DNA of 64,000 bases from Geosiphon pyriformis (GCA_016748015.1 JAAOMT010000400.1:270528-334527), one strand, 5' to 3'; counted from the stretch's first letter, positions 36,470 through 50,144 are shown. A program made the numbers and translations. The notes: a model not told the origin generated them from the letters alone.

Positions 36470-38323
36470 TCTAAACCTTTTATTCTCGACTATGAGACCA
36501 CTGTTGGCTGTAATATTGCTGTTATGAAGAAGGCTGCCAAAGTTTTTGGTTCTAGTGATGGTTTCAGACCTGTTCTTCCAAGGAAAAAAAGGAGAGGCAG
36601 CATTTTAGAAGATGGTTCTGGTGGTGGAAATATTGGTTTTAGTGTCCAAAGTAATCATTCATGGGGTTTAAAGACTGGTGACACTACTGAGTCTAAGAAT
36701 ATTAATATGGAAGAGGAGTGTCTGATTGAGGAAACCAGTTTCAATTATAGTAAAGGTAGTGTTCTTGCTAGGGGAGATTATAATCAAACACCTATGGGCT
36801 CAAAAGTCAAAACTAAGAAGGCATTGGGTAAACTATTGGAAAAGATTGATTTCTCACCAAACAGTGATAATGATGATGTTCTTTTGGATGTCTCTCTAGT
36901 GCTTCCATCATCTGCAAAAAATCTGGTCAATGTTTCTGTTCAGAAATCTTTTGCATTAGATATTGGGTTGAACATGGTGGTTGAAAAATCTTCTCGTGAA
37001 AAGCTTCTGGTGGTCAGAAATTTGTTTTCAAAGATCAATGGTTTTGGGGGGACCTTTACTTCCTTAAAATTTGCTGGGATTGTTAGAGCAATGTTTACTT
37101 CTGAATTGAGTTTAATAAAAGCTACTAAATTGGCTGCTGATACAAAGATCTTGGTGAACACCAATCTCAAAAAATTATCTGGGCATTCAGATTGGGCTGT
37201 GGTATTAAAGAAAATTCCTGTTAAAACCTTAACTGAGGCTGTGCACACTGCACTATCTAGTTTTGGTGTGGTGGTATCAATCAAAATACAGTTAGTGGGT
37301 TTGTGGCAGAAGGCTGTTGTTGAATTTAGTAAGAGTGAACAGACTGATTTAGTTGCAGCCTGCTGGTCTATCCTGATTGGAAAGGATGCTGTGCATGTGG
37401 CCAGAGCCAATCAAGACAAAGAATCATGGAACTTGAGAGATCAACATAGGACTTTGCTTTATATTCTGTCAATAAGAACAACTGCACATGACATCTGAGA
37501 TTATATTGGCTCTGTGGATAAGAAAACATGTGCAATAAATTGTCATTCTGTTACATATGCTCAGGCCAGATGTGCTGTTGTTTGTTTTGATTTGGCCAAT
37601 TTTTTGAATGCTATCATGGGAACTACTCCAATTTTAAGGAGTGTGAATATGCATTGGTCTTTTTTGGGTTTTTCTAAATGTGCTAAGTGTGGGAAATTGG
37701 GTCATACATTTTTGGGCTGTGCTGTGAGTGGGAATATCTCCTCTGGGAAGCATCTTCGCAGACCTTTTTCAGACTTGGATAAAAGCAGACTGACAATCAT
37801 CTATGCCAAGCATTCAGCTCTGATCACTTGTCCTGTCACTTTTGGTGGGGTTTCTTGGGCAAAAATTGCTGGTGGAAATGTTTTTCCTCCTCTCTCTGTG
37901 TGAAAAGTATTGGTCAATCCTGGCTTCTCTTCAGAGATGAAGCCTATCATTCATAATACAAGTGATGTTGAAAAAAAGTTTGCTGTTTTGAAAAGCAGTC
38001 TTGCCAGCCTTGCAGAACAAATTGATGAGTTGGCTAAGAGGTTGGACTTATTCATGCTGGCAGTTTCCCAGTCTAGCCCTAAATGTCAGCTGCCAGTGAC
38101 CCTCCCATCACAGGATCAAATGGGCAATGTAGTGATAGGAGAGAGTTTGGGTGAGGCCACTAGTGGTGAAACTGTTACAACTTTGAACTCTTCTGCTTCT
38201 ATTGAAGTAAAAAGATTGGAAAGCATGTTGGAAGAACTTTCTGCCTCAGTTCTAAGTCTTACAGTAAGATTTGATGATTCAATTTTGGCTGGCAGTGCAT
38301 CTCTCAAATCTTCTTCTCAATAA
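36470..38323 (+). pseudogene. LINE copy 3 ORF1, type A
   Basis: One frame ending at TAA 38323. It is open from about 36470 except for TGA at 37496 (the Trp of HDIWD in copy 1) and TGA near 37902. The first ATG is 36524, but homology with copy 1 begins earlier (ILDYETTVG), again with no ATG in sight. Parts: KKRRGSILED; ALDIGLNMVV; INGFGGTFTSLKFAGIVR; the RRM-like WAVVLKKIPVKT, then SIKIQLVGLWQKAVVEF; an intact CCHC knuckle CAKCGKLGHTFLGC near 37680; and a helical C-terminus. It is the better-preserved partner for judging copy 1 changes. Confidence 0.88.
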
Positions 38324-41300
38324 CCAGTCTAGTTTGGAAGATTGCCATGTGCAAAGTTAAGGGTATAAATAATCCTACAAAACAGGACAATATTATACAT
38401 TGGCATAAAGAGATGAACAATTTGATTTCTGTTGTTATTGAGACTAAGTTGAGAGGCAAGATCCACTTATGGATTATGAATAAATTTGATGGTGTTCGGG
38501 TTTTTACCTCTGGTTTGGACTCTGGTTATTTGGGTTCTGGTGTTGTGATTATCATGAACATTTCTTTGGCAAAACATGTATGTAAGGTTTTCGAGGTTCC
38601 TGGTTGTCTCCTCTCTTTCAAATTACTCTTCAAGAATAATCTTTCTGTGTTAATTTTGGGACTCTATACTGGTACATCATTGGTGGTTTGGTTCTCTCAG
38701 GCTGGTGAAATCAACTTTCTCATTGCAAAGGCAGTAAACAAGTTCTCTTTTGTTGTTTTGGGTGGTGATTTTAATAAAGATGGGTCCCGAAAGTGTGCTA
38801 GCTTCAAGAAATGCTTTGATTTGGGTTTAGTTAATTCTCTGGGGGAAAGTTTATTTGTTAAGACACCTACATGGACCAATTCTTGTGGTGTCACTAAAGC
38901 TCTTGACTATGTTCTTATTTCTTTGAGTTTGGTTAATGCTGTGACAGATGGTAATGTGGCCAATGTCGAGGAATATTTTGATACTGACCACAAAGCTGTA
39001 TCTGCTTCTATGGGTTTGGGTGGTTTGCTCGATGTCTGTTTAAGTTCAATACGCAAGCAGGCGAATAAAGATTGTTGGAAGTTTGATGTCAAAAGTATAG
39101 ATATAGCAAAATGGGGTGAGTTTAAAGATGCTACTGCAGCCAATACTGTCATGTTTTTGGACAAATTTGAGGTTGCCAAGAAGTTCTCTGATTTGAATGC
39201 TATGTGGAATACTGTTCGCAAAGTGATGGTTTTTTTAGCTAATGGTGCTTTTAAGAAAAAATGGTTTAAGGGTTATGATGGGGTGTTTACCAAAGAGTCT
39301 TCCAAGTTGCATAACTTGGAGGTTTTGGTGTCAAAAATTGTTAAGGCTTCTTGCAAGGCAGACACCAGCAGATTTGAGTTTCTATGGATAGTGACAAAAC
39401 TTCTGTGGTTTGTGATCTTGTGAATTCTGGTGTAAGTTTCAATCATGTCTGTTCTGCTCTTTGTGATGTGAGGAGGTATTATCATGCCTTTAAGCTTGCC
39501 AAATCTTTGTGAGCCAAGAAGTCGGGCATTAGATCAGCTATTGAGAGAAAGATAGAGAGTTTTGTGGTCAACAAAGACCACACAATCCATAGTGTTTTGG
39601 AATGCCCATTCCGCAAAGTGGTGTTAGATCATTTGGTCTCTGATGGCGGCTTGATTTTGGACTCGGTAGAGATTAAAAATAAGGTTGATAGTATAATAGA
39701 GAGCTGGACAAGGAAGAGGGCCATGTTGAAAAGTGTTCCCAATTTGTGGCAGTGTCAATACCTGCCATTGGATTATGTTGATAATAATGCTTTTTTGGAT
39801 GTGATGAATGCTATTAATTTGGATGACTTGACATGTGTGATTAAGAATTTGCCAAATGGTAAAGCTGCTGGCTTGTCTGGCATTTCAAATGAACTTTGAA
39901 AACATTGTGATAGTTCTGTGCTAGGCTTGCTTTTGGACCTTCTGAACATTTGTTTGGTGTGTAAGTCAATTCCCTATTGTTGGAAGGAAGCTTGGGTGTC
40001 AATGATTCCCAAGTCCTATGAGTGAGAAGGTGTTTTAACAAATACTAAACTGATTGCTTTAATTGAGACTGCCCATAAGATTCTTTCTAAGTTGTTGTCT
40101 AACAGAATTTCTTTAACATGTAGTCTATTCAACGTACTCCATGGAAACAATTTTTTAGTGCTTAAGGGAACAACCACTTAGTCTCCTATTTTTGCCATTG
40201 GTTCGGTTGTTGAATACACTTTGAAGAAGGATCATGAGCTTTGGCTTGTGCTACAAGATATGCACAAAGCCTATGACTCTGTAGGTTGGCATTACTTGCA
40301 TAATAGTTTGGTTTGAATCAAAATGTGTGGGCATTTTATTAGATTTTTTGGTTCAATTCACAATGACCACATTAACTGAGTTATGACTGATTTTGGTCTA
40401 ATGGATGGCTACTGGGTGCATGATAGTCTTGATCAGAGTGAGGTTTTCTCTCCTTTGCTGTGAAGAATCTTTTATGACCCTCTTTTGTGTGAGGTTAAGA
40501 GACAAAAAAGTTTGTGTGGTTACCAAATTGATACTAAATTTGTAGCTAAGACTGGCAGAATAGAAAACCAAAGCAGTTTGACTTTTTTTTTGGCTGCTGG
40601 TGTATTCGTGGATGATACCATCTGGATGGAAAGCAGTCAGGCTGCCACTTAGTATATCTTAAACACAGCGAGTAAATTTTTTAAAATAAACAACATTTCT
40701 ATCAATAATGAAAAAACTGTAGCCATTCTTATCAATCAGAAGGTTAGTAATACTTCATTGTTAATTAGTGGTCTGCCAATTTCAATTGCTTGCAGGAAGA
40801 AGTCTCATCAATACCTTGGCATTTATTTGTCATCTGAGGAGTTGTCCAAACCGAGCTTGGCTAAGGTGCACATGGATGTTAGGTTTTTTGTCAATTTGGT
40901 TTTTAAGAAAGCTATTTTGGACAAGCAGTTTCTTTATCTAGTATCAGCTGTGTTGTAACCAATTATCAGTTACAGGACTCAGTTTAGCTTTGTCTCTAGG
41001 AATGTGTATATAAAGTGGAATACATTGATCAGAAGAAAGTTGAGACTTAAAACTGGTCTTCCAAGAGACTTTCCCAATGAGGCCCTTTATCATTCTTTTT
41101 TGTATGATTTAAGATCTTTTGAGCAGTTGCAAACTGAATGCAAGGTGGCTTCTGTGTTGTGTTTCTTAAACGCTGATGGTATTCTTGGTCATTTGTTCAA
41201 TCATAGATTTCTGGATCTTTAAGTCTTGGGTTGGTCACCTATTCACCCTCTACATTGTCTGATTAGGTTACGTGTCAGTCCAGTCAATAATTTTTTGGCA

Positions 41301-42982
41301 AAAGTCATTAGAATTTTTTTGGACTGTGGCATGTTTCTTGGCAATTTCTTTGTTTCTGCATTCCAATTTTCTGGTAGAACACCAATATCTGTAGTCCTAG
41401 ATGCTTCTTTGTTTTATGATGTCTCTTTGTCTCTCAGAAAGTTTGGGATCACCTTTGCTGAGCAGTTATATACCAAAAAGGGTTTAATTTTTAATTGGAA
41501 AAGCTTTTGTCATTGGAAAAGACTTGATTCGAGGGGTCCTGTCCCTCATTGGTTCACTTTAATTTGTGACTTTTTGGATTGATCTTCTACTTCTGATGGT
41601 TTGTACATTGAAGGTTCACAAGATATAGATGTTTGCAGTTTGGGTGCAGTTTTCGGATTGAGCCATTGTTTCTTTTCAGCAAATATGAGGGTAGTCAATG
41701 TTTACACTGATGGATCATTGAAAAATTTGAGTTATGTGAAATGAAATATGATGCTGCTGCTTATTTCTTGGATTTGCACATGAGTATTGGTGCTAAGATT
41801 GGTGGATTGGTGTCTTCGACTATGGCAAAACTGCAGACAATTGCTTTGGCATTAGAGTGTGTTCCTCCTGACAGTTCTGTGGTGGTTTATTCAGACAGTC
41901 AGGCTGTATTGGATGCATGTGTGGCTGAATCTGCTCTGGTGTCTCTGGATTTCTGTAACTGTTGTTGGATGGAATGACATGGCATTGTCAATTTAATTAG
42001 AGAAAAGTGGCTTGTTGTTTCTTGGCATAAGGTAAAAGGACATTTAGGTGTTGTAGGTAATGAGTGTGCTGATAAGTTGGCTGGTCTAACTGTGAACTCT
42101 TCTTTGGTGCTTTCTGTTTTAGTTAAAGAAAAATTTATCATGGCTACCAGGAAGGCAGTGTCTGAGAACGTTCATTATTTTGCTCATGAGATTTTTAGGT
42201 CTATTAATCAGGTCTGCTGGGAGGTTAGTCCTGGTTTCAACATTGTTGATGACAGTTTGCTTGGTAATGTGAACTGGTTTTGTACTGCTTCAGTGTGGCA
42301 TCTTGACTTCCATATGGCAGCCAGCTTTACCAGTAAATCTACGGCTGGTTTGCGCTCTTATTTTTTAAAGGCTTTCTACTGTTGTCTCCCAGTTGCTGTG
42401 TGAAAACATCTGTATAGTAAAGTCTACCCGAGTGTCTCATGTCTGCATTGTGATAAGATGGAAAGTTCCAACCATTTTTTTGTTTGCACATTTGATTCTG
42501 ATGCTCATAAGAGCATTCTCAAGTCTCATCTGGCTAAGTGGCAAAGTGTTTCTGGATTGGACTTGCGTGTGTCTTATGTTTTACAAGTGCTCTCTCTGTA
42601 CACATCTGATGATGTGTTGTATACTACTGTGGGCAAAGATTTTGTGTTTAGGGATTGGGTTTAGAAAGCTTCATCTATTCTAGGTCATACCAAGGTTGTG
42701 GGAAAGTTTATTGTTGATTTTGTTTGTGAATTGGGTGCTGCTCACTGCTTGAATATTTGGGTGGTTAGAGTTAAATATAGGGCTTTGATGGAAAAAGGTG
42801 GTTTAATTCCACTTGATCATTCTGTGTATCCTGTAACTCATGGTTTGTTATGCATGTTTTCTGCTGGGGTGATTAGGTTGCTTGGAATTTCCAAGGCAGT
42901 TGGTGTCTGTTTTGGTTTTTATAAACATAGCTGCTTTTTTTTTGGTATAAATGGTATGGTTTCTGTTCTGATAGATTCATAG
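38323..42982 (+). pseudogene. LINE copy 3 ORF2: endonuclease, RT, RNase H
   Basis: The start codon is ATA instead of ATG in the overlap with the ORF1 stop (ATAA for ATGA). The endonuclease (ETKLRGK, GGDFNKDG, TDHKAV) and N-terminal part are open to 39423. After a frameshift near 39385 the frame continues through RT (KAYDSVGWHY near 40270; FVDD retained near 40605) to RNase H (YTDGSLKN near 41703). A second shift near 41740 leads to SSTMAKLQTIALALE, DSQAVLDA and an intact GHLGVVGNECADKLA. The zinc knuckle is CLHCDKMESSNHFFVC. Stops include TGA at the Trp of NELWKHC, EWEG and LLWRIF. Confidence 0.9.
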
Positions 42983-43115
42983 TGTTGCTCTGATTGGTCT
43001 GAGTGACTGGTCATGTATAGAAAGTGCATGATTAGTGCTTAGTTTAGATTGCTTAGTTTAATATATTGCACTAGGTGGCTTTTGGGCCTCATTCATTAAA
43101 CGTTAATAATAATAA

Positions 43116-44066
43116 AAAAATTTTTACAATTTTTTTAAGTTATTTTGGTATTTTTAAAATTTTTGGCATTTTTGTTAGTATTTTTGAAATTTTTAAAATT
43201 TCTAAAATTTTTAATATTATATGTTTTGATACTTTTTTATTCTGTTTTTAATTATTTATATTATTATTATTTTTTATTTTTCTATATAAGTAATATTATT
43301 AAAAATATGTGGTGTTCAAAAATCCAATTTTAAAAGTAAAAATAAAAAAATTATTAAAAGATTTATAAAAAAAATATAACTAAATATTTAATTAATTAAA
43401 ATATTATTTTTAAGATTATATTTTTAACAATATAATATTTTTTATTATTTTATTACTTTATTAATATTATAATAAAAACAAAAAACTAATAATTTATTTA
43501 GTAAAATAAGATATAATATAAAATATTAATAATATGTGTTTAAAAATCAAAAAATAATAGAAAATTTAAAATACTAATAAGAAATATTTTGAGCTTTAAA
43601 TATATATATATATATATATATATATAATAATTAACTGTTTATTATAAAATTATAAAAAAAAATTGGCTTATGATAAAACTAATACTTTTTTTAACTTATA
43701 AAAAAGCTGTATATATAATTAAATTACATAAAATTTATATATTATATTAAAATTATTTTAAATATATTAATTATTTATATATATTAAATTAATTAATTCG
43801 ATTATAAGCTTATTTAACATATTATTTTTTTAGAAACTAATAATTTAAATAATTAGATTTTAATAACTAAATTTAAAACTATAATTATATATTATTAATA
43901 TTAATTATAATTATGATTAATATAAATAAATATAGATTAATTAATTATATTTTTTGATATCTATTTTTAAATAATAATTACAAATCTGAAATATTAAATT
44001 ATATAAATAAGAACATATAAGAATTATAAAATATAATAAAATCTGTTATTATTAAATTATATATGT
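43116..44066. other. AT desert with (TA)n run
   Basis: No readable protein. 43600-43627 is a (TA)n tract. 43130-43210 has loosely repeated TTTTTAAAATTT units. Probably an ancient element beyond recognition. Confidence 0.45.
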
Positions 44067-45250
44067 TGTTACAAATAATTATTTAAGGTGTTGGAACAAA
44101 TAACAAACTTGTAACTTGGTGTTTAATAGTTGGTAATGTTGGTAATTTTTAAAAGTTTTGAAGTCTAAAGATTTTGGTTAAGTTTTTTATATAATAGACA
44201 AAGATTTAATTAATAATTTTTTCCATAAATTTTTTTTTTCAGCATAATAGCTGGTTTATTTTAATAGTTGTATTCTTCTGATAAGCTATTCTTAAATTTT
44301 TACTTTTATTCCTAAGTTTTTTATCAGACTATTTTTGATATCAAATACTTAATACTTAATTTCTTTAATCAATTAGTAAACAACAAAGAAATAAAACAAA
44401 ATAAATAAATAAAAATAAATAAAAAATAAGAAAAAAAATAAAAAATTAATATTTTATCAATAATTATAATCAAGAGTTATTAATTTAATATAGTTAAGTA
44501 TTAAATTCTATTAATATTGAGTATTAATAATATAAAATTGAGTAATATTTCTTAATTAAGTAATAGTAATATGGATTTCAGATGATAATTAATATTTTAT
44601 TAATATGTAAGTTAATTCTATTTTAAGTTGTAGAAAACTACCTTTTAAAGAAAAAGATATTGAATAATTAATGAATTTTATTAATTTTGTCTGTATTGAT
44701 TCTGTTTTTTCTGTTTCTAACATTTTTGCTATATATACATAATTTTTGTTATATAAAATCTCATCTTTTTTTAAGCAATATGCCCTATTTTCTTTGATAA
44801 TATGCTTATTGCTAAGCAATATATTATAATTTTCTAACAATGTGTTCATTGTTAAGCAGTATGTTATAATTTACTAACAATATGTCATAATTTTCTGACA
44901 TTATATTTATTTACTAAGTATTATTCTTCTATTGATCTATTTTTCTATCTGTTTTTCTTACTTTCTTTTTTGTACTTTTTCTATGAATAACAATGTTAAT
45001 TCTTAATTTTTATTGGTGTTTCTTAATTTGTTAGATTTTTTGTATCTATTTTAACTAAATAACTAGATTGTATTATGTTTTTTTGTTATTATTAAACTAA
45101 TTATTAATCTTTTATTTTTTATTTATTAACTAATTTTATTAATTAAATATAATAATATAGGCTTTTTTTATATAATTTTAATGATAATTTTTATAGTATA
45201 TATTGTAATTTTTGTATTAAAAACCATAAAAATTTACTAATAATATTAAT
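44067..45250 (-). repeat. LTR family B, reverse orientation, with internal repeat expansion
   Basis: Starts TGTTACAAATAATTATTT and aligns with 50731 onward (AACAAATAACAAACTTGTAAC, then TGTTTAATAGTTGG; AGCATAATAGCTGGTTTAT; TCAATTAGTAAACAACAAAG). At 44760-44940 it carries several loose ~40-bp repeats of TAAGCAATATNTTATAATTTTCTAACAATNTG, not seen in the other copies. The right edge is uncertain. Probably a solo LTR. Confidence 0.6.
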
Positions 45251-45299
45251 TTTTATTTTTTTTATTTTTATTTTTTATTATTATTTAATAAGTAAGATT

Positions 45300-45440
45300 T
45301 AAATACTATTTAGTACAATACATTAAACCAAGTAATCTAAACTAAGCACAAATTATGCATTTTTTATACATAACCAGCCATGTGAATCAGTTAAAGTAAT
45401 ACTATAAATTTATTTTTATAGATATTTTTATTCATAAAAT
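45300..45440 (-). repeat. LINE 3' UTR fragment, minus strand
   Basis: The minus strand contains TAGTATTACTTTAACTGATTC, GGCTGGTTATGTATAAAAAATGC and ATAATTTGTGCTTAGTTTAG: the conserved LINE tail, AT-shifted. Any ORF2 sequence upstream of it is too degraded to read. Confidence 0.65.
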
Positions 45441-45719
45441 ATAAAAATTATATATTAGTACATAAATTAGCCAATCAGAATAGACATAGTAAAAGTGAAA
45501 TTTTAGGATTCTTTTTAGAGAAATTGCAGGATTTCAAAATTACAGGATTTTCATATAAAGAATTACAGAATTCAAGAATTTCTGAATTTCTGGCTAGAAA
45601 ATTGAGAAATTCAAAAAATCTCATATAATAAAATTTATATATATATAATGATAGTATTAAAAGCAAAAAAAAGAATTCTTAATTAGAATCTCCAGTTTCA
45701 ATTCCATATTTATTCTTTT
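45441..45719. repeat. Unclassified AT-rich stretch with GAATT-type inverted motifs
   Basis: 45480-45630 repeats short units such as AGGATTTCAAAATTACAGGATTTTC and AGAATTCAAGAATTTCTGAATTTC that are partly self-complementary. No protein; possibly part of a small non-autonomous element. Confidence 0.3.
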
Positions 45720-46296
45720 ATATAATAATATTTTATGACTTGAAATAAGAACATCAAATATTAATAAAAATATTTATTACTATTACAATCTATTTTTTGC
45801 TATTAACAATTTATGTTAATAATTGCTAATACTTAACTATACTAGACCAATAGTTCTTAATCATGGCTATTAACAGGATATTAATTCTTATTTTCTTTTT
45901 TTTTTTTTTTATTTTCACTTATTTTTTTTATTTCTTTGTTGTTTGTTGATTTACTAACTGATTAAAAAAATTAAGCACTAAGTAATTAATATCAAAAATA
46001 GCTTAGTAAAAGACTCCAAAAAAAGAGTATAGAGTTTAAAAAATTTATAAATAAGCTTACCAAAAGAGCACAACTGCCAGAATAAACTAGCCATCATGCT
46101 AAAAAAAAAAATTTGTCAAAATTGCAATTCTGGAAGGCTATTAACACAACCAGTAAATTTCTGTTCATTATACAAAGAACTCAATTAAAATCTTCAAATT
46201 ACAAAAATCTTTAGATATTACTAATTATATCACTTATTAAGCACCAAGTTATGGGTTTTTTATTTGTTTTCAGACCCCAAATAAACATCTGTAATA
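45720..46296 (+). repeat. 5' LTR (partial), family B, of the gypsy element
   Basis: Forward-orientation LTR ending CTGTAATA at 46296. Blocks matching the reverse complement of 50731-51641 include CAATAGTTCTTAATCATGGCTATT, CTGATTAAAAAAATTAAGCACTAAG and CACCAAGTTATGGG. Only the right two thirds can be traced; the left end is unclear. A PBS follows directly. Confidence 0.6.
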
Positions 46297-46298
46297 TT

Positions 46299-46310
46299 TG
46301 GTGCTCTCTG
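46299..46310 (+). other. Primer-binding site of gypsy element
   Basis: TGGTGCTCTCTG sits two bases after the LTR end. It starts with the TGG complementary to a tRNA CCA end and nearly matches the PBS at 57871. The priming tRNA cannot be named from this alone. Confidence 0.6.
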
Positions 46311-46369
46311 TAAAATATAATCTAACAGAAAACTAACACCAACAACAATCATTCAAAACAGTAACAAAA

Positions 46370-48020
46370 TCAGAAAAAATAGAACAAACCACTTGGGATT
46401 TGTGAAATTCTTATTTCAATATTACAAAAATTATTTTGGATTAACAGATAACAGTTGGCTAATGGAATTAGCTTTCAATTATTACATTAATAAAAAAATT
46501 ACATATTATTTGAGAGATCAAGAAGATCCAAAATCTATTTTTAATAATTTTTTTAGTGAACTATTCCAATACATCACACTTCCACAAAACTATTTATTTA
46601 CATCTCTAATTATAGAAATAAACAGAAAAATTAAAAAATACACTAAACAAAGATTTTTTATCACTTTTGTTAACAAAAGAAAAAGAAGATTGCAAACACC
46701 AACAAAAACTCCAAAGCAAATACAACCACCTATTTAGAAAAAACCAAGAGTTGAATTATCCATATACTTATTATACCATTACATACCTGAAAGTACTATT
46801 AACATAATATCAGCAGATACATCCACATTAAACACAAAAACACTATTAGCCAGAATTTTGTTCTAAAGTAAACAAAAAAAAACTAAACTATTGAGAACCT
46901 ACAGTAATTATTTCGAGAGATTTAATTCATGATTAATAACACTATTAGAACTTTAATTATCACTATTATTACCAGATTTTGGAGCTACCAGTTCATAAAA
47001 AATAACAATTAAAAAAGTAATATTTCAAACCTGATCTTAAAAAACCTGGAAATTCAAACTTTAATTGTTTAAATCCAGCAAAACCTAAACAATTCAAACT
47101 CTGCTCCTATTGTTCCACAAAACCTATCTCTAGTAATTATAATAAACTCACCAGTTGCTCTAATCACTAAACAACAACAACAGCCACAACTACTACTTTA
47201 ATAATCACAACTATTGCCACTAGTACCGATGATCTATGCTCCAATCACAAAACTCAAAAAATTTATTGATGAAGAAGATAATGTTCAAGTATGACTCAAT
47301 AATGTAAAAAAAGCCATTGCAGCCAATGGATGGAATAACATTTGAGCATTATAGGCAATTTTATACTTTCTCCAAGATATTACCAACTTGTAGTATTAAA
47401 GCTTGGCCCAAAAACCCCAAAATTTCAATATATTCAAAGTTGAATTTTTGAGATATTTTAATAATAATAATAGTATCAATTAACTAGCAAATACATTTAC
47501 AACTATTAAACAAGGAGATACTGAAACAGTCATTACTTACCTAGAATGCTTTTATAAAAATCTATGCCAAATACAAGCAATTAACACAAATTACTTTACA
47601 GTACCACAGATTTTGAATCAGTTTATCTGTAGGCTACACAGTAATATTCTCTAATGCATATGTCCAATGTATTCACAAACTTTTCAAGATGCAGTTACTT
47701 ATGCTTGAGATTTCAAATCAACTAAACTGGAAGCTAACTATGCTCAAACTGTTAGTCTAGTAATAAATGAATCATTTAAATTGAACTCCAAGTTAAAACA
47801 ATTCAGTGATTTCATTAATCAGAAATTAAAGAAATACTTAACTAACAATCAGACAATTTATCAACTATTACAATGTTGCAATAACCCAAAAAACCAAAAT
47901 AGTCTCTAAAATCAACCACATTTATTATTATTATCTATTAATCAACAGTGGTAACAAGAAACACATAGTTGTCATTATTGTGATAAACAAGGACATTTGC
48001 AATTTAAATATCACAAATGG
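46370..48020 (+). pseudogene. Gypsy gag with CCHC knuckle
   Basis: 46393-46737 gives the family N-terminal gag domain (LAFNYYINKKITYYL, then LIIEINRKIKKYTKQRFF), aligning with the domain at 62200-62460. The capsid-like core is readable at about 47250-47700 with several stops. A knuckle CHYCDKQGHLQFKYH near 47965 is the CCHC motif with its last Cys changed to Tyr (G to A). Not translatable. Confidence 0.7.
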
Positions 48021-48463
48021 TTAAGTAATCAACAATTGAAAAATCAGTATTGAAACTCCAATCATCAATTTCAAACTCAAAATTATGTTAGTAATCAATC
48101 ATTTAAACAATATTAACATCAACTGTATTATGCTTAAATAATGTAGCCAATTTATTAACTACCTATTTATTAGTCACCAACACTAATAATTTATCAACTA
48201 TCTCAGCCCAAATTATTTATTAGTCCTAATCAAATCAAAATCAGTTGTAAAACTTACCTCAAAATAGAAACCAAAGACCAAAAACTACTTAGATCTATCA
48301 GAATTGGCAATCAGTAATGGTAATACACCAACTGATTTTTAGTTTAGCCACCTAGCAAACAGGATCTCAACAGCAAAATTTGGAAACTAGCTATATATAA
48401 AATCCAACCACTCAACACTATTTAAGTCTCTTAGTATTTCCAGAAACAACCACACCTAATTTA

Positions 48464-48760
48464 TTGAAATCCAATCAAACTCAACTACCTCTCAACAATA
48501 TTCTACTAGCAACAATTACTAAAGATGAATTATTTACCACTATATTCTTTTTTAAATTTGAGGAAACAGTTGAAATACTCTTATTTAATAGAGCCACTCT
48601 TAAATCAAAACTCATCACTACAATGTATATCAATACCAAAGTTAATGGTCAGTTCATCAAATTAATCTTAGACAATAGATTAGTCAGCAGTATTATCACA
48701 TGACAACTCATGCACTAATTAGATTACTAAGTTGAATACACTACCAATACTAAAATTATT
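48464..48760 (+). pseudogene. Gypsy retropepsin
   Basis: TMYINTKVNGQFIKLILDN aligns with the intact protease segment TMYTEATVNNTPIKLILDS at 63590-63650. The catalytic Asp-Ser-Gly has become Asp-Asn-Arg, both changes G to A. A stop follows at about 48702. Confidence 0.7.
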
Positions 48761-49239
48761 ACAGCCAATGAAGCAATAAAAACACCTATTGGTAAGATTT
48801 ACAACTTTTTTTTTGAAGTTAATGACATTATCATACTTATCAAAATATTGGTAATAGAAGCCATATAGTACTAAGTTCTAGTTGATAATGACTGGCTGTT
48901 TAAAACCAATGTTATACTTAACTAAACCATTCAAAAATTGCAACTCAGCCAAAATGATCAACATACTTGAGTACCAACCACTTGTAGTCATTTCAAATCC
49001 AACACCACATTGGCACTATGTATTGAATTTAAGAAAAAAGAGAGAAAACCTACTTAAGAAGTTTACCAAGTCTCATGGGCTAATATTGATCACAATAAGC
49101 TATTACTAATACTCTTGTGGAATGACAAGAGAAAAAAGAAAAAAAAAACAAGCTCTAAGAAAACAATACCTCTACCAAAACCACCAGTGACTGAGAAAAA
49201 TTCTACTCAATCAACACCAGATCCAAACCATTATATATT

Positions 49240-49500
49240 CCACTTAAATATAAAGACTGCAAAAAAAAATTGTTTTTTATGGAAGCCTGGATCTTATCTG
49301 ATGAAGATTACTGGACCAAAACCTATTATTACTGCAAGCTGTACTATAGAAAACACTATGGCTATCCAAAAAAACAAGGCAAATAGGACAACAAATTATG
49401 TCTTGCTTATAGAGAATAGTTATTTGATAAAGAAATATAGAATGACATTCCTAGATGAAGAGAAATGTGTGATGCTTCATGCCAGTACATGATCCTTATA
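49240..49500 (+). pseudogene. CxxC zinc module between protease and dUTPase (decayed)
   Basis: The plus strand gives YYCKLYYRKHYGYPKKQGK, a stop, then DNKLCLAYRE. This aligns with CYFCKACHRERFGFPKRNGKW and SCLTCG at 60608-60705. Half of the cysteines are lost. Function unknown; see the better copy at 60560. Confidence 0.55.
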
Positions 49501-50144
49501 AATGATTGGATGAATTACAAGACACTCATCAATACAGTCTAACATTGAGCAATTTTTTACTTGAATGGTTATTCACACGATAAAAACAAAATCTGGAAAA
49601 TAACAAATGCCAAAATAGAAGGTGCTTTACCCAGTAAGATTCTTGAAATAAAAATAACCCACTAGAACCAGTTGATATTATTCTTATCCTCAATCCTGAT
49701 GTATTTCTTGAAATTGAAACAGGCCCAAAAAAATTCTACAAACATTACCAAAACTTAGCATTTATCAAACAAAAGCAAAAACAGTATTTAAAACAGCTAA
49801 ATACTTAACTTTGTCAATACTGTTTAATTCTTTGTAACTTTCAATATTGTAATAATTGTGATCTTATTTACAATTTACCACCATACATAATTTATATAAT
49901 TCCAAAAGAAAAAGAACCAATCAACAGCTGCAAAATGAAATTGGAATTACCATTTAATTGCAATTTAAACTTTAACAAAGATGATAATAACAATAGTTCT
50001 AGCTTCATTTAAAATAACAATAACAACAGCAATAATTCAAACTCCAATTTAAACCCAAAACAATATATTGTGCTTCTTAATTTTTTCAAGAAGCAGAAAC
50101 CAAAATGGTTTAGTGATAATAATAAAGGTATTAAATCAGAATGA

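Larger units (their letters stand above)
36370..43115 (+). mobile_element. Near-full-length LINE (copy 3, ORF1 type A)
   Basis: A ~6.7-kb plus-strand LINE of the same subfamily as copy 1: matching 5' UTR (about 36370-36470), ORF1, ORF2, 3' UTR (42983-43080) and a TAATAATAATAAAAA tail. It is intermediate in decay, with more stops than copy 1 and two frameshifts in ORF2 near 39385 and 41740. Confidence 0.92.

Noticed and set aside
44760-44940. CRISPR-like array of ~40-bp repeats
   Set aside because: Units are degenerate and without unique spacers, lie inside an LTR, and the genome is eukaryotic.
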